Positions 1 to 9,894 of a DNA stretch of 64,000 nucleotides are shown piece after piece (the first letter of the stretch is position 1; every line of letters starts with the position of its first letter). Under the pieces are notes generated by a model, which had not been told where the DNA came from, did not search any database, and saw only the letters and a list, made by a program, of their open reading frames with translations. Source of the stretch: CAZOVB01 sp046541415 (GTDB lineage: Bacteria; Planctomycetota; Phycisphaerae; SM23-33); contig JBKHDI010000013.1 of assembly GCA_046541415.1 (NCBI GenBank), positions 1 through 64,000 on the forward strand. The letters run 5' to 3'. Position numbers and translations under genes: made by a program.

Positions 1-216
1 TTCATCCCAGGCGTCTACGAGACCGAATACGGCACGCTGAACTTCACACTCTCCCAGAAGCTCAACGACATCTGGAAGATCAAGTTCTCGGCCAAGAACC
101 TGCTGGACCCGAAGATCGAGACGGTCTACCGATCCAAGTACATCGAAGAAGATCAGGTCAAAACATCGTATCGCAAGGGCATGAGCTTCTCGGTCAGCGT
201 CAGTGCCGAATGGTAA
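1..216 (+). CDS. TonB-dependent outer-membrane receptor, C-terminal fragment
   Basis: The window opens inside a gene in frame 1 that ends at TAA 214-216, leaving 71 residues. The sequence alternates polar and hydrophobic residues like the last strands of a beta-barrel. It contains an 'FSAKNLLDP' stretch, common near the end of TonB-dependent receptors, and finishes in SVSAEW, an aromatic C-terminal residue as in BAM substrates. The TonB, ExbB and ExbD genes that follow support the call. Ligand and N-terminal plug domain lie outside the window. Confidence 0.75.
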   Translation, partial: FIPGVYETEYGTLNFTLSQKLNDIWKIKFSAKNLLDPKIETVYRSKYIEEDQVKTSYRKGMSFSVSVSAEW

Positions 217-257
217 CCCCACAGAGACAACCTGAAATGCAAACCAGGAATGAGGAA

Positions 258-1112
258 ATGAGAATCAGATCAAAGACAGCAGCGGGAAGGCAGTCTGGCT
301 GGCGCCCCGTTACAGGCAGGATCGTGCTGGCCTGGCTGGGCATCCTGGCCGCAGCACCGGTGGTGCAGGCCCAGCAGGAGCCGAACGATCCGATCGGGTC
401 GACGCGGGCGATCATCCAGGAATGGAACGAGAACCAGCGGATTATCTCGAAGGAAAAGGCCGAGCAGAAACAGGCCGAGCAACTGCTCAAGCAGCAGATC
501 GAACTGCTCAAGCTGCAACTGGAGCGGAAGCAGAAAGACACGGCCGAGAAACGCGAGCAGGTGACCAAGGCCCAGAAGGAGTGGGAAGAGCTCCAGGCCG
601 AGAATGAAAAGCTCAAGGAAACCACCGGCGGCGTGGAGGGCGAGATCCGCAAGCTGGAGAAGCGTGCCTTGGATGTCCTGTCCCGGATGCCCGAGCACGT
701 CAAGACCCAGCGTGCGGTCGAGACGCTCAGTCAGAAGATCCCGACTGACGAGCAGGGCGCGGCGAAGATCGACCTGGCCGTGCGGTTCCAGAACCTCATC
801 GGCACGCTGTCGGAACTGCAGAAGAGCAACCGGCAGATCGTCCTCATGCCCGAACGTCGCGAGCTGACCGACGGCAAGACCGCGGAGGTCACGACGATCT
901 ACCTCGGCCTGGGCCAGGCATGGTACGTCAACGGGGCAGCGACATTGGCCGGCGTGGGCAGGCCGGGCCCGGACGGATGGGTCTGGACCGTCCGCAACGA
1001 CATTGCCCGCCAGGTCGCCGATGCCATCGCCGTCCACGAAGGCAGCCTGCCGGCAACCTTCGTCCACCTTCCTGTCAAGGTTACCCCCGCCAAGGAAGCG
1101 AAAGACAAATGA
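258..1112 (+). CDS. DUF3450 family periplasmic coiled-coil protein of the TonB system
   Basis: About 284 residues from ATG 258. Earlier in-frame ATGs lie at 210 and 237; 258 is preferred because AGGA at 246-249 is well spaced. A signal peptide ends near AAAPVVQAQQ. A long Glu/Lys/Gln-rich coiled coil follows, then a C-terminal globular part with 'TTIYLGLGQAWYVN' and a Trp-rich segment typical of DUF3450. DUF3450 proteins are usually encoded next to N-terminally extended ExbB proteins, as here: its TGA overlaps the next ATG. It probably works with that energiser in the periplasm. The biochemical role is unknown. Confidence 0.78.
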   Translation: MRIRSKTAAGRQSGWRPVTGRIVLAWLGILAAAPVVQAQQEPNDPIGSTRAIIQEWNENQRIISKEKAEQKQAEQLLKQQIELLKLQLERKQKDTAEKREQVTKAQKEWEELQAENEKLKETTGGVEGEIRKLEKRALDVLSRMPEHVKTQRAVETLSQKIPTDEQGAAKIDLAVRFQNLIGTLSELQKSNRQIVLMPERRELTDGKTAEVTTIYLGLGQAWYVNGAATLAGVGRPGPDGWVWTVRNDIARQVADAIAVHEGSLPATFVHLPVKVTPAKEAKDK

Positions 1113-2668
1113 GACGCACAAGACTTTCCCTGATCCTGCTGCTGTTCATCGTGGCCCTGCCGGTGGGGAAGATCCCCGCCCAGCAGGCCGAGACTGCGGA
1201 TCGCCCGGCCGATGTAGAGCCCGCCGCCACACAGCCGCCCGAGCCTTCCGACGAGGAGACCTTCGGCAAGGTTACCCGGCGCTGGCAGGAGAAGCTCCAG
1301 CAGAGCGTCGATGAGATCCAGGAGCTCCGAGAGCAGAGGCAGCAGACACTCGTCGAGCTGAACAAGCAGCTGAACCAGCTGGAAGACCGGTTGCTCCAGG
1401 CCCAGCAGGAGAATGAACGCATCAGCCGCCTGCAGAGCGAGAACATTCAGGCACGGAACAACCTGAAGGACGAGATCGCAGGGCGCGAGAAGGTTGTCGA
1501 CTACCTTCAGACGATTTTCGGCCAGTATGCCGACACCTTCACCGAACAGCTGCACGTCGCCGAGCGACAGCGGTATCGTCCCGTGCTGGAATCGGCCCGC
1601 AAGGCCCGGTCCGACCAGTCGCTGTCGGATGCGGAAATGTTCGTCGAGCAGGTCAAGCTGATCGACCTGTCGATCGACCGGCTGGAGGACGTTCTCGGCG
1701 GGACGCGCTTTGCCGGCCAGGCTGTCGACCCGCTGGATGACAACACCGTCAAGGACGGCATGTTCGTGATCATCGGCCCGGCGGGGCTGTTCCGGTCCGA
1801 CGACGGCAGCGCGGTCGGCACGGTGGAACAGCCGGTCGAGTCGACCGAAGACGCCGCGGCGGTTACCGCCTTCGCCGACGAGCAGGACGCCCGTGCCGCG
1901 GCCGAGCTTGTCCGCTCGGGCAGCGGTCAGTTCCCGCTGGATACGACGCTGGGCAAGGCCCACAGAATCCAGGCGACCGAGGAGACGATCATCGAGCATA
2001 TCCAGAAGGGCGGGCCTGTGATGGTGCCGATTTTGGGCATGGCGGGTCTGGCCCTGCTGGTGGTGCTCTATAAGTGGGTGGCCCTGACGTTGGTGCCCAA
2101 GCCCTCGGAGCGGAAGGTACAGGCCCTGCTGGATGCGGTGGCCGCCGGGGACGTCAACTCGGCCAAACAGCGCGTCGGCGAGATCAAGGGTCCGATCGGC
2201 CAGATGCTCAAGGCCGGTGTGAACCACATCCGCGAGCCGCGCGAGTTGATCGAAGAGGTCATGTACGAGAACGTCCTGTCGACCAAGCTCAAGCTCCAGC
2301 GGCTGCTGCCTTTCGTGGCCATCGCCGCCAGTTCGGCTCCGCTGCTGGGTCTGCTGGGTACGGTTACGGGCATTATCAACACGTTCAAGATGATCACCGT
2401 GCACGGTTCGGGCGATGTGAAGATGCTCTCGGGGGGCATATCCGAGGCGTTGATTACCACGGAGTTCGGCCTGATCGTTGCGATTCCCTCGCTGCTGCTG
2501 CACGCCTTCCTGACCCGCAAGGCCAAGGGCCTGAGCAACCGGATGGAGAAGACGGCAGTGGCGTTTGTCAACCAGGTGGGCAAGGTGCGGATCGACCAGG
2601 CCGAAGATATCCTGGCCAAAGCCGAAAGCAGCTCGCAGGTCGAGCAAGACGGAAAGGACCAGGGCTAG
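1109..2668 (+). CDS. N-terminally extended ExbB/TolQ proton-channel protein (TtpC-like)
   Basis: 519 residues. The start is ATG 1109, which overlaps the previous stop. A signal peptide (about 1-27) precedes a periplasmic coiled-coil domain (about 45-150) and linker. The C-terminal half is a MotA/TolQ/ExbB domain with a membrane helix near 304-330 and the conserved pair 'APLLGLLGTVTGI' and 'EALITTEFGLIVAIPSLLL'. This is the build of TtpC, an extra component of the Vibrio TonB2 system. With the following ExbB and ExbD it should use the proton gradient to power TonB. Confidence 0.85.
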   Translation: MRRTRLSLILLLFIVALPVGKIPAQQAETADRPADVEPAATQPPEPSDEETFGKVTRRWQEKLQQSVDEIQELREQRQQTLVELNKQLNQLEDRLLQAQQENERISRLQSENIQARNNLKDEIAGREKVVDYLQTIFGQYADTFTEQLHVAERQRYRPVLESARKARSDQSLSDAEMFVEQVKLIDLSIDRLEDVLGGTRFAGQAVDPLDDNTVKDGMFVIIGPAGLFRSDDGSAVGTVEQPVESTEDAAAVTAFADEQDARAAAELVRSGSGQFPLDTTLGKAHRIQATEETIIEHIQKGGPVMVPILGMAGLALLVVLYKWVALTLVPKPSERKVQALLDAVAAGDVNSAKQRVGEIKGPIGQMLKAGVNHIREPRELIEEVMYENVLSTKLKLQRLLPFVAIAASSAPLLGLLGTVTGIINTFKMITVHGSGDVKMLSGGISEALITTEFGLIVAIPSLLLHAFLTRKAKGLSNRMEKTAVAFVNQVGKVRIDQAEDILAKAESSSQVEQDGKDQG

Positions 2669-2674
2669 CAGCCG

Positions 2675-3328
2675 ATGGAACAGATCCGAGGCATACTCGA
2701 TCACTTTCCCGCGTTGTGGAACCAGGCGATTGCCATCTGGGCCTCGGGGGGCTGGGCGATGTACGCCATCGCCGTAAACGCCCTGGTCATGTTCGGGATG
2801 GGAATGCACATCTGGTTCAAGCTGCGGGAGAAGGGTTTTTCGTCGGTGCCTGAGAAGACCTGGCGCCGGTGGATCGACCACCCGGACCAGCGCAAGGGCC
2901 CGGTCGGGCGGCTGCTGGATTTCGTCAGCGGCGCCCGCTCGCTGAAAGACTCAGCCATCAACTTTGAGGAGTTGCAGGCCTCGGAAGTCGCCCCGTTCCA
3001 GCGGGACCTGCTGGTGATGCGGATTGCCGTCGGCGCCGCGCCGCTTTTGGGCCTGCTGGGAACGGTTACGGGCATGCTTTCGACGTTCGGAGCCATGGCC
3101 ACCGGCACAGGCGGCGAGCAGACGATGGACCAGATTGCCAAGGGCATCAGCGAGGCGCTGGTGACCACGGAGACCGGGCTGGTCATCGCCCTGCCCGGGC
3201 TGTTCATGCAGCACGCGCTGGGCAGGGGCGTGGAGAAGTACAAGGCGTTCCTGGCGCACCTGGAGACGGTATTCAACCAGAACCTTTACTGGCGGATCAA
3301 GGCGGGTCAGCCTTCGCCGGCGGCCTGA
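2675..3328 (+). CDS. exbB: MotA/TolQ/ExbB proton-channel protein
   Basis: 217 residues starting 6 bases after the previous stop. An N-terminal membrane helix (about 20-48) is followed by a cytoplasmic segment. Two C-terminal helices carry 'APLLGLLGTVTGMLSTF' and 'EALVTTETGLVIALPGLF', the family signature. It lacks the periplasmic extension of its upstream paralogue, so it is the canonical ExbB of the pair. It should form the pentameric inner-membrane channel that houses ExbD. Confidence 0.92.
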   Translation: MEQIRGILDHFPALWNQAIAIWASGGWAMYAIAVNALVMFGMGMHIWFKLREKGFSSVPEKTWRRWIDHPDQRKGPVGRLLDFVSGARSLKDSAINFEELQASEVAPFQRDLLVMRIAVGAAPLLGLLGTVTGMLSTFGAMATGTGGEQTMDQIAKGISEALVTTETGLVIALPGLFMQHALGRGVEKYKAFLAHLETVFNQNLYWRIKAGQPSPAA

Positions 3329-3341
3329 GAAGGAAACGGAT

Positions 3342-3752
3342 ATGAGTCGATTTCGAGACAGTGCAGACGATGATCTCGGCGCGACGGGGATAGACATCTC
3401 CCCGCTGATGGACTGCGTTTTCATCCTGCTGATCTTCTTTATCGTCACCACGACGTTCGTCGAGGAGACGGGCGTGGAGGTCGAGAAGCCCGCCGCTGCG
3501 GCCGGGGAAAGCCTGGAGAAGAACTCCATCCTTATCGCCGTCACCCAGGGCGGGGAGGTGGTTTATGCGGGCAAAAAGATCGGCGTCGGCGGCGTCCGGC
3601 AGGTCGTTCAGCAGCAGTTGGAGGGCAACCCGGAGATGCCCGTGATCATCCAGTCGGACAAGTCGGCCCAGCACGGCCTGGCCATGCAGGTCTTCGGACA
3701 GGCCAAGACCGCCGGGGCCCTGAAAGTCAGCTTCGCCGTACAGGAAGAGTAA
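3342..3752 (+). CDS. exbD: ExbD/TolR biopolymer transport protein
   Basis: 136 residues. A short cytoplasmic N-terminus leads to one membrane helix, 'PLMDCVFILLIFFIV', whose Asp is the conserved proton-carrying residue of ExbD/TolR. A periplasmic domain follows. A GGA-rich ribosome binding site precedes ATG 3342. It sits between exbB and tonB, as in TonB2-type clusters. Confidence 0.93.
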   Translation: MSRFRDSADDDLGATGIDISPLMDCVFILLIFFIVTTTFVEETGVEVEKPAAAAGESLEKNSILIAVTQGGEVVYAGKKIGVGGVRQVVQQQLEGNPEMPVIIQSDKSAQHGLAMQVFGQAKTAGALKVSFAVQEE

Positions 3753-3762
3753 GCCCGAACTG

Positions 3763-4440
3763 ATGAAACCGTCAAACGGAACATCCTTGGCCCGGAAGAT
3801 CGTCCAGCGGCTGCTGACGGCCGTGCTGGCCGTGGCGCTGACGCTGGCGTTCTTCCTGGTCCTGCCGGTCATCCAGACGATCAGCGAGGCGATCCAGCAG
3901 GACCGCTTCGTGGTGGTCACGCCGGAGGTCCCCGCCCCGGAGACGCCCCCGGACGTGCCCGACCCGCCGGAACCGGAGGAAGAGGAGCCCGAAGATCAGC
4001 CCCCGCCGCAGATGGACCAGCCGAGCGACCAGCAACTGGCAGACCTGAACCAACTGGGCGACCTGCTCAGCGGTACCGGTGACAGCGTGGGCTTCGGCCA
4101 GAGTTTTGCCGCCCCGCAGATCGACACCCAGCAGTTTGCCGCCGCAGGGATGGACAGCATGGTCAACATGACCGAATTGGACCAGAAACCCAGGCCGATC
4201 TCGCAGGCCTCGCCGCGGACTCCTTCGCAGATGCGGGGCCGGGGCGGCAAGGTCCACGTGCTGTTCGACGTCAATCCGCAGGGCCGCGTTGAAAACGCCA
4301 TCGTGGAACGCTCCACGCATCCCCTGCTGGACGCCCCTGCCCTGGAGGCGGTTCGCAAGTGGACGTTCGAGCCGGGCAAACGGGCCGGTCAGCCCGCCCG
4401 CTTCCGCATGCGCGTACCCATCGTATTCCCCAAACGATAA
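3763..4440 (+). CDS. tonB: energy transducer TonB
   Basis: 225 residues. One N-terminal membrane anchor (about 15-38) is followed by a Pro/Glu-rich spacer (about 50-85) and a C-terminal TonB domain. The latter contains 'GKVHVLFDVNPQGRVENAIV' and 'LEAVRKWTFEPGK', the usual TonB signature. It should contact the TonB box of outer-membrane receptors such as the one truncated at the window start. Confidence 0.93.
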   Translation: MKPSNGTSLARKIVQRLLTAVLAVALTLAFFLVLPVIQTISEAIQQDRFVVVTPEVPAPETPPDVPDPPEPEEEEPEDQPPPQMDQPSDQQLADLNQLGDLLSGTGDSVGFGQSFAAPQIDTQQFAAAGMDSMVNMTELDQKPRPISQASPRTPSQMRGRGGKVHVLFDVNPQGRVENAIVERSTHPLLDAPALEAVRKWTFEPGKRAGQPARFRMRVPIVFPKR

Positions 4441-4462
4441 CCCGATTCTGGAACCATATGAA

Positions 4463-6046
4463 ATGAATGACAGAGACTACACGATCCGGAACATCGATGC
4501 CCGGGCGATCCTGCTGGCGGCTCTGCCGCTGGTCTGTGCTGTCCTGGCCGGCTGCGAACTGACCATCGACGGACAGCCGGTGTTCGGCAAGCAGGACCTG
4601 ACCAGCAAGGACAAGGAAACCGACGCGCTGTACGAGCAGGGCACGGGCGTGCTGGAAGACGGCAGGGAGGTGCGTACCTTCGAGTCCGACGCCTCGCAGT
4701 TGGCTATCTGGCGCGACCCGCAGTTCCGCAAGGACTTCATGGACAGCTACATCGCGGTAACCGAAGTCGAACCGCCGGTAGCCGAAGTCGACAAGCCCGT
4801 GCTGCAGGAAATCCTGTTGCTGATGAACGACGGCAAGACCGAACAGGCGATCGCGCGGCTGGAGGAAATCCGAGGCCCCGACGCCACGCCGCAGTTCGAC
4901 TTTCTGCTGGGCAACCTGTACCTCCAGAGGAAGGCCCCGGAGGACCAGAGCAAGCCGGATTCGGACTATAAGAAAGCGGCCGCGGCATTCACCGTGGCCA
5001 CCAAGCGGTTTCCGCGGTTCCGCCGGGCCTGGAAGCAACTGGGCCTGACCTGGGTGCAGCTGAAGCAGTACGATCGTGCGGCCGAGGCACTGTCCAAGGC
5101 GGCCGGGCTGGGCGACAACGACGAGGTCACCTACGGCCTGCTGGGTTACAGCCAGATCATGATGGAGAACCCCATCTCCGCCGAAAGCGCCTATCGCATG
5201 GCGATGATGATCAAGCCGGATCGCCTGGACTGGAAGATGGGGCTGGTCCAGAGCTTTTTCGCCCAGAAGCGGTACGCGGAGGCGGCCGCCCTGGCCGGTG
5301 AACTGCTCAAGGAGAACACCTCCAACGTTACCCTCTGGACGCTGCAGGGCAAGGCGTACCTGGGCATGGGCAAGTTCCTCCAGGCCGCTGAGAATTTCGA
5401 GCTGATCGACTCGATGGGTCATGCCGGCTATGACGATCTGGTCATGCTGGGTGACATTTACATCAACGAGAAGCTCTACAGCCCGGCGGTATCTGCCTAT
5501 CGGCGGGCGATCGAGAAGACCCGCTCGACTGAGGATCTGGATGCCGACGCTCTGTCGCGTCGGATCGACCGGGCCCTGCGGGCGGCCAAGGCGTTGGCTT
5601 TCCAGGGCAGCCAGGCGGCGGATCAGGCTTCGGCCCTTCTCGGGCAGATAGAGCAGAACTACAGGCAGGAGATGACCGACGCCCAGCATACCGAGATGCT
5701 CAAGCTTCAGGCCCGTCTGGCCAAGGCCGATGAGCAGACCGAGCAGGAGGCGAAGCTGCTGCAGGAGATCGTCGCCCTGAATCCACGGGACGGCGAGGCG
5801 ATGATGATGCTCGGGCGCTACTACGACCGGATCGGTCAGCCGGAAAAGGCCGCCGACACCTTCCAGCAGGCGGCCAATATCGAGGGCTTCGAGGCAGAGG
5901 CCAAGATCGGCCATGCCCAGGTGCTGGCTCGCCAGGGCAAGTTCGACCAGGCCCTGCCCCTGCTTCGCCAGAGCTATCAACTGGAGCCCAAGGCCAACGT
6001 CAAAGAGTACATCGAAAAGATCGAACGCTATCTGCGTTCACGCTGA
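4463..6046 (+). CDS. TPR-repeat lipoprotein of the TonB cluster
   Basis: 527 residues from ATG 4463. A longer reading from 4289 would overlap tonB by 150 bases and lose the signal peptide. The lipobox is VLAGC, so the mature protein should be lipid-anchored. The body is alpha-helical tetratricopeptide repeats, for example the GNLYLQRKAPE and MLGRYYDRIGQPEKA regions. TPR proteins close TonB2-type clusters in Vibrio and relatives, where they aid receptor function. A gene of this type in this position supports the same role here. Partner unknown. Confidence 0.8.
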   Translation: MNDRDYTIRNIDARAILLAALPLVCAVLAGCELTIDGQPVFGKQDLTSKDKETDALYEQGTGVLEDGREVRTFESDASQLAIWRDPQFRKDFMDSYIAVTEVEPPVAEVDKPVLQEILLLMNDGKTEQAIARLEEIRGPDATPQFDFLLGNLYLQRKAPEDQSKPDSDYKKAAAAFTVATKRFPRFRRAWKQLGLTWVQLKQYDRAAEALSKAAGLGDNDEVTYGLLGYSQIMMENPISAESAYRMAMMIKPDRLDWKMGLVQSFFAQKRYAEAAALAGELLKENTSNVTLWTLQGKAYLGMGKFLQAAENFELIDSMGHAGYDDLVMLGDIYINEKLYSPAVSAYRRAIEKTRSTEDLDADALSRRIDRALRAAKALAFQGSQAADQASALLGQIEQNYRQEMTDAQHTEMLKLQARLAKADEQTEQEAKLLQEIVALNPRDGEAMMMLGRYYDRIGQPEKAADTFQQAANIEGFEAEAKIGHAQVLARQGKFDQALPLLRQSYQLEPKANVKEYIEKIERYLRSR

Positions 6047-6061
6047 GTCAGGAGGTCGAGG

Positions 6062-8266
6062 ATGTCTGCTTTGCGAACTGAGATGTTGTCAATCGCCTGC
6101 CTGGCAGCAGTGGTGATGATCGTGCTGCCCCCGGCCGCACAGGGGCAGGATGCCGCCGACGGTGAGGGCATGATCGAGCTGAAGTTCCCCGAACAACTCG
6201 AATTGAAGGTGCTCGTCGACTACGTCGCCAAGCGCAACAAGCTGAACTTCATCTACGAGGCGACCCACCTGGCCGGCAAGCGGGTGACGATTGTCGCCTC
6301 GCAGAAGATCCCGGCTGACTCGCTGATGTCCCTGCTGGAGAGTGTGCTGGCTTCGAAGGGGCTGGTGATGTCGGAAACAGCGGCCGGGATGATCCGCATC
6401 GACATGACCAAGCCGCTGCCCCAGACCTCGGCCGGTCCGATCGACCAGCAGCAGGGCGACCAGGCGGCCAGGCCTAACCAGGCCGTCACGCGCGTCATCC
6501 GCCTCCAGCACGCAGCGCCAAAGCAGGTCGAGCAGGTGATCAAGCCGTTCCTCTCGGCCGCGACGGCCAACATCACGCGACTGGAGGAGCATGGCATACT
6601 CATCGTGACCGATTACGGCTCGAATATGCCGCGTCTGGCGCAGCTGGTCGAATTGGTCGATCAGCCGCCGCGGAACGTGCGGATCGAATTCGTGACCGTC
6701 GAGCACCTCCGGGCTGAGCAGGTCCAGAAGAAATTGACGGCGCTGATCCAGGGTCAGACCCGCGCCCGAGGCTCGCAGAGTGCTGTGACCGTGCTGGCCG
6801 ACGCGCGGACGAACAATCTGATCGTCCTGGGTCCGGCCGCCCAGGTCTCCGAGACGCTGGAGATGATCGCCCTGCTGGACATACCGCTGGGCACGGACCG
6901 CGTGGTCTACGTGCCGAAAGTCGCCTCGGCCGAGCGGCTGGACCGCCTGGTCCGCAACGCCCTGGACCCGCTGGAGGCCGAACGCCTCTATCGCAGCACG
7001 GTCGACCAGCAGTCGAACATCCTGATCGCGACGACCACACCGGAGATCCGCAGGCAGATCGAGGCGATCCTCGGAGCGATCGACAAGCCCCTGCCCGACT
7101 CCCAGAGCCCCATCCGCTTCTACAAGCTGGAGAACGCCAAGGCCGCCGACGTGCTGACCACGCTGCGGAGTATCGAGGGGGAAATGGGCCTTTCGGGCGT
7201 GAGCATCGACGGGCTGCAGGCCCCGCGCGAGCAGTCCGCCGAGGAGAGGCTGCCCATTCGGGGCCCGACGAGCGAGCAGGTCAACCGCAAGGCCGGGGCC
7301 GACGCCAACGGCGACAAGGCCGGTCCGGTCGAGCTTGGCGACGCCCGCGTGATGGCCGATGAGGCTTCGAATACGATCATCGTCATCGCCCGTCCGGCCA
7401 TGCACCCGATCTACGAGAAGCTCATCAACCGCCTGGACGTCCGTCGGGCCCAGGTGCTGCTGGAATCGACCATCGTGGCCATCGACACAACGGACGGCTT
7501 CAGCCTGGGCGTGGAGATCTCCCGCTCCGACAAGGCCAACAGCGGCGAGGATACCGTCCTGAACTTCAGCTCCTTCGGGCTGAGCACCATCGACGACGAC
7601 GCACGGCTGTCGATCAAGCCGGGCGTCGGGTTCAATGGCACGCTGATCAGCGCGGAGATCGCCGACGTGGTGATCCGCGCGCTGAAAAGCGACAGCCGCG
7701 CCCGGGTTGTCTCCCGCCCGTCCCTGCTGATCAACGACAATGCCACCGGCACGCTGTCCAGCGAGTCCGAAGAGCCTTTCTCCAGCGTCAACGCCTCGAC
7801 CTCCGTGGCCACAACGAGCTTCGGCGGCTATTCCTCTGCCGGGACGAAGATCAAGATGACCCCGCAGATCAGCCAGGGCGAACACCTGAAGCTCGAATAC
7901 GAGATCACCCTCAGCAGCTTCGGCGAGGAGGTCTCGGACAACCTGCCTCCCTCCCGCCAGACCAACACGCTGGCCAGCGAGGCGACGATTCCCAATGGGT
8001 ACACGATCATCGTCGGTGGCCTGAGCCGGTCGGACTTCAGCGAGAACATCGATCGCGTGCCCCTGCTGGGCGAGTTGCCCGGCCTGGAGTATCTCTTCAG
8101 CAACCGCGCCAAGACGCAACGCGAGGCGACGCTGTTCGTCTTCATCCGCGCCACCATCCTGCGGGACGATGAATTCACCAGCCTCAAGATGCTCTCGGCC
8201 CAGGCGGCCCGCGAGGCAGAACTCAAGGACGCTTACCCGACCAGCGAAGCCGTGGAAATCCCCTGA
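6062..8266 (+). CDS. gspD: type II secretion system secretin GspD
   Basis: 734 residues with a signal peptide ending near AAQGQ. The N0-like domain (about 35-120) and repeated secretin N domains (about 135-440) precede the C-terminal secretin barrel (about 460-700). The barrel contains 'VLLESTIVAIDTTDGFSLG' and 'TNTLASEATIPNGYTIIVGG', typical of GspD. It forms the outer-membrane exit channel. It starts 15 bases after the TPR gene, so it may share its transcript. Confidence 0.94.
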   Translation: MSALRTEMLSIACLAAVVMIVLPPAAQGQDAADGEGMIELKFPEQLELKVLVDYVAKRNKLNFIYEATHLAGKRVTIVASQKIPADSLMSLLESVLASKGLVMSETAAGMIRIDMTKPLPQTSAGPIDQQQGDQAARPNQAVTRVIRLQHAAPKQVEQVIKPFLSAATANITRLEEHGILIVTDYGSNMPRLAQLVELVDQPPRNVRIEFVTVEHLRAEQVQKKLTALIQGQTRARGSQSAVTVLADARTNNLIVLGPAAQVSETLEMIALLDIPLGTDRVVYVPKVASAERLDRLVRNALDPLEAERLYRSTVDQQSNILIATTTPEIRRQIEAILGAIDKPLPDSQSPIRFYKLENAKAADVLTTLRSIEGEMGLSGVSIDGLQAPREQSAEERLPIRGPTSEQVNRKAGADANGDKAGPVELGDARVMADEASNTIIVIARPAMHPIYEKLINRLDVRRAQVLLESTIVAIDTTDGFSLGVEISRSDKANSGEDTVLNFSSFGLSTIDDDARLSIKPGVGFNGTLISAEIADVVIRALKSDSRARVVSRPSLLINDNATGTLSSESEEPFSSVNASTSVATTSFGGYSSAGTKIKMTPQISQGEHLKLEYEITLSSFGEEVSDNLPPSRQTNTLASEATIPNGYTIIVGGLSRSDFSENIDRVPLLGELPGLEYLFSNRAKTQREATLFVFIRATILRDDEFTSLKMLSAQAAREAELKDAYPTSEAVEIP

Positions 8267-8277
8267 AAGGCCCGGCC

Positions 8278-9894
8278 ATGATCGTGCATACCAACAAAGA
8301 ACAATCCGCCAAATGCCCCGTGCAGATCGATAGCGACCCGGCAGAGTCTGCCGCCCCGGCCGCTGCGCCTGGGGCCGGTGAAGGCATTGCCGGTCTGGCC
8401 CCATCGGCCCGGTTCGTCAAGCGGTTCGACATCGCCTTCGCCCGGTCGCACCAGGTGCTCGGCCTGGCTGGGTCCGACGGGCCGCTGCAACTGGCGATGG
8501 CCGATCCGGACGATCAGCAGACCCGCGACGTTGTCCGCCGCTGGATGGGGCGGGCCCTGCGTGTCCGACGCGTCGAGGCCGGTCAGATCCAGGCGGCGAT
8601 CAACCACGCTTACGGCCAGCAGGCCGGGGCCGCCCAGGAGTTCGTCGAGCAGCTCGATCGCGAAACCGTCCTGCAGGACATCGAGAAACTCGACACCCGC
8701 GAAGATCTGCTCAACGTCGCCGACCGTGCACCGGTGATCAAGCTGGTCAACCTCGTGCTCTTCGAGGCCGTCCGCCAGCAAGCCTCGGACATCCACGTCC
8801 AGCCGTACGAAGATCGCCTGGTCATCCGCATGCGGATCGACGGCGTCCTGTTCGATACCTTCGACCTGCCCGCCGGCGTCCAGGCTGAACTGGTCAGCCG
8901 CATCAAGGTCATGAGCCGGATGAACATCGCCGAGAAACGCCTGCCCCAGGACGGGCGGGCCAGCGTGCAGATCGGCGACCGGCAGATCGACCTGCGCGTC
9001 TCGACCGTCCCGGCCAGCCATGGCGAACGCGTGGTTATCCGCCTGCTGGACAAATCCGTCCGCCTCTACACGCTGGACCAGTTGGGCATGGCCCCGGCGG
9101 CCTTGCGCCGCTTTGCCGACCTGATCGGCGTCGAGCACGGGCTGATCCTGGTCACCGGCCCGACCGGCTCGGGCAAGACCACCACGCTCTATGCGGCCCT
9201 GGGGCAGATCAACTCGACCGAGCGGAACATCATCACGCTGGAAGACCCGATCGAGTACCAGCTTGACGGGATCAGCCAGATTCAGATCGCCGAGAAGAAG
9301 GGCATGACCTTCGCCAGCGGCCTGCGGTCGGTGCTCCGCCAGGACCCGGATATCGTGATGATCGGTGAGATCCGCGACCGCGAGACGGCGGTGATGGCGA
9401 TTCAGTCTGCCCTGACCGGCCACCTGGTCTTCAGCACGCTGCACACCAACGACGCAGCCAGCGCAGTGACCCGCCTTCTGGACCTGGGCATTGAGCCGTA
9501 CCTGGTCTCCAGTTCGCTGGTCGGCGTGCTGGCCCAGCGACTTGTCCGGCGCGTCTGCGGCGCCTGCAGCCGCCCGGTCAGGCCCAACAAGCTGCAGCTG
9601 CGCTCGCTGGGCGGCCAACTGGATGCCGCCGCGATGTCCGGCTTCCGTGTCGGGTCGGGCTGTCCGGCGTGTCGCCAGACCGGCTACCAGGGACGGGCGG
9701 GCGTGTTCGAACTGCTGCGTACCGACGAGGCCATCCGCCGGCTGATCCAGCAGCGCAGCAGCGCTGCCGAAATCCATTCCGCCGCCCTCGATGCCGGTAT
9801 GCAGTCGCTGGCCGCCGACGCCCTGGGCAAGGCAACCCGCGGAATCACCAGCCTCGAAGAAGTCCACCGCATCTCCATGCAGGCCTGCACCTGA
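8278..9894 (+). CDS. gspE: type II secretion ATPase GspE
   Basis: 538 residues. A short N-terminal GspE/PilB-N type domain leads to the ATPase core. Walker A is GPTGSGKTT at 294-302, followed by 'EDPIEYQLDGI', 'LRQDPDIVMIGEIRD' (Walker B) and 'TGHLVFSTLHTND' (His box). A four-cysteine zinc motif, CGAC then CPAC, lies near 425-465. It is the cytoplasmic motor for pseudopilus assembly. Confidence 0.95.
   Translation: MIVHTNKEQSAKCPVQIDSDPAESAAPAAAPGAGEGIAGLAPSARFVKRFDIAFARSHQVLGLAGSDGPLQLAMADPDDQQTRDVVRRWMGRALRVRRVEAGQIQAAINHAYGQQAGAAQEFVEQLDRETVLQDIEKLDTREDLLNVADRAPVIKLVNLVLFEAVRQQASDIHVQPYEDRLVIRMRIDGVLFDTFDLPAGVQAELVSRIKVMSRMNIAEKRLPQDGRASVQIGDRQIDLRVSTVPASHGERVVIRLLDKSVRLYTLDQLGMAPAALRRFADLIGVEHGLILVTGPTGSGKTTTLYAALGQINSTERNIITLEDPIEYQLDGISQIQIAEKKGMTFASGLRSVLRQDPDIVMIGEIRDRETAVMAIQSALTGHLVFSTLHTNDAASAVTRLLDLGIEPYLVSSSLVGVLAQRLVRRVCGACSRPVRPNKLQLRSLGGQLDAAAMSGFRVGSGCPACRQTGYQGRAGVFELLRTDEAIRRLIQQRSSAAEIHSAALDAGMQSLAADALGKATRGITSLEEVHRISMQACT

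Noticed and set aside
899..2881. Long minus-strand reading frame of 660 codons opposite the ExbB genes
   Set aside because: It is antisense to well-recognised genes, has no domain, and arises from high GC; the same holds for similar long antisense frames opposite gspD (6089-8404), gspE (8233-9867), proS (44653-46347) and lacZ (35723-37567).
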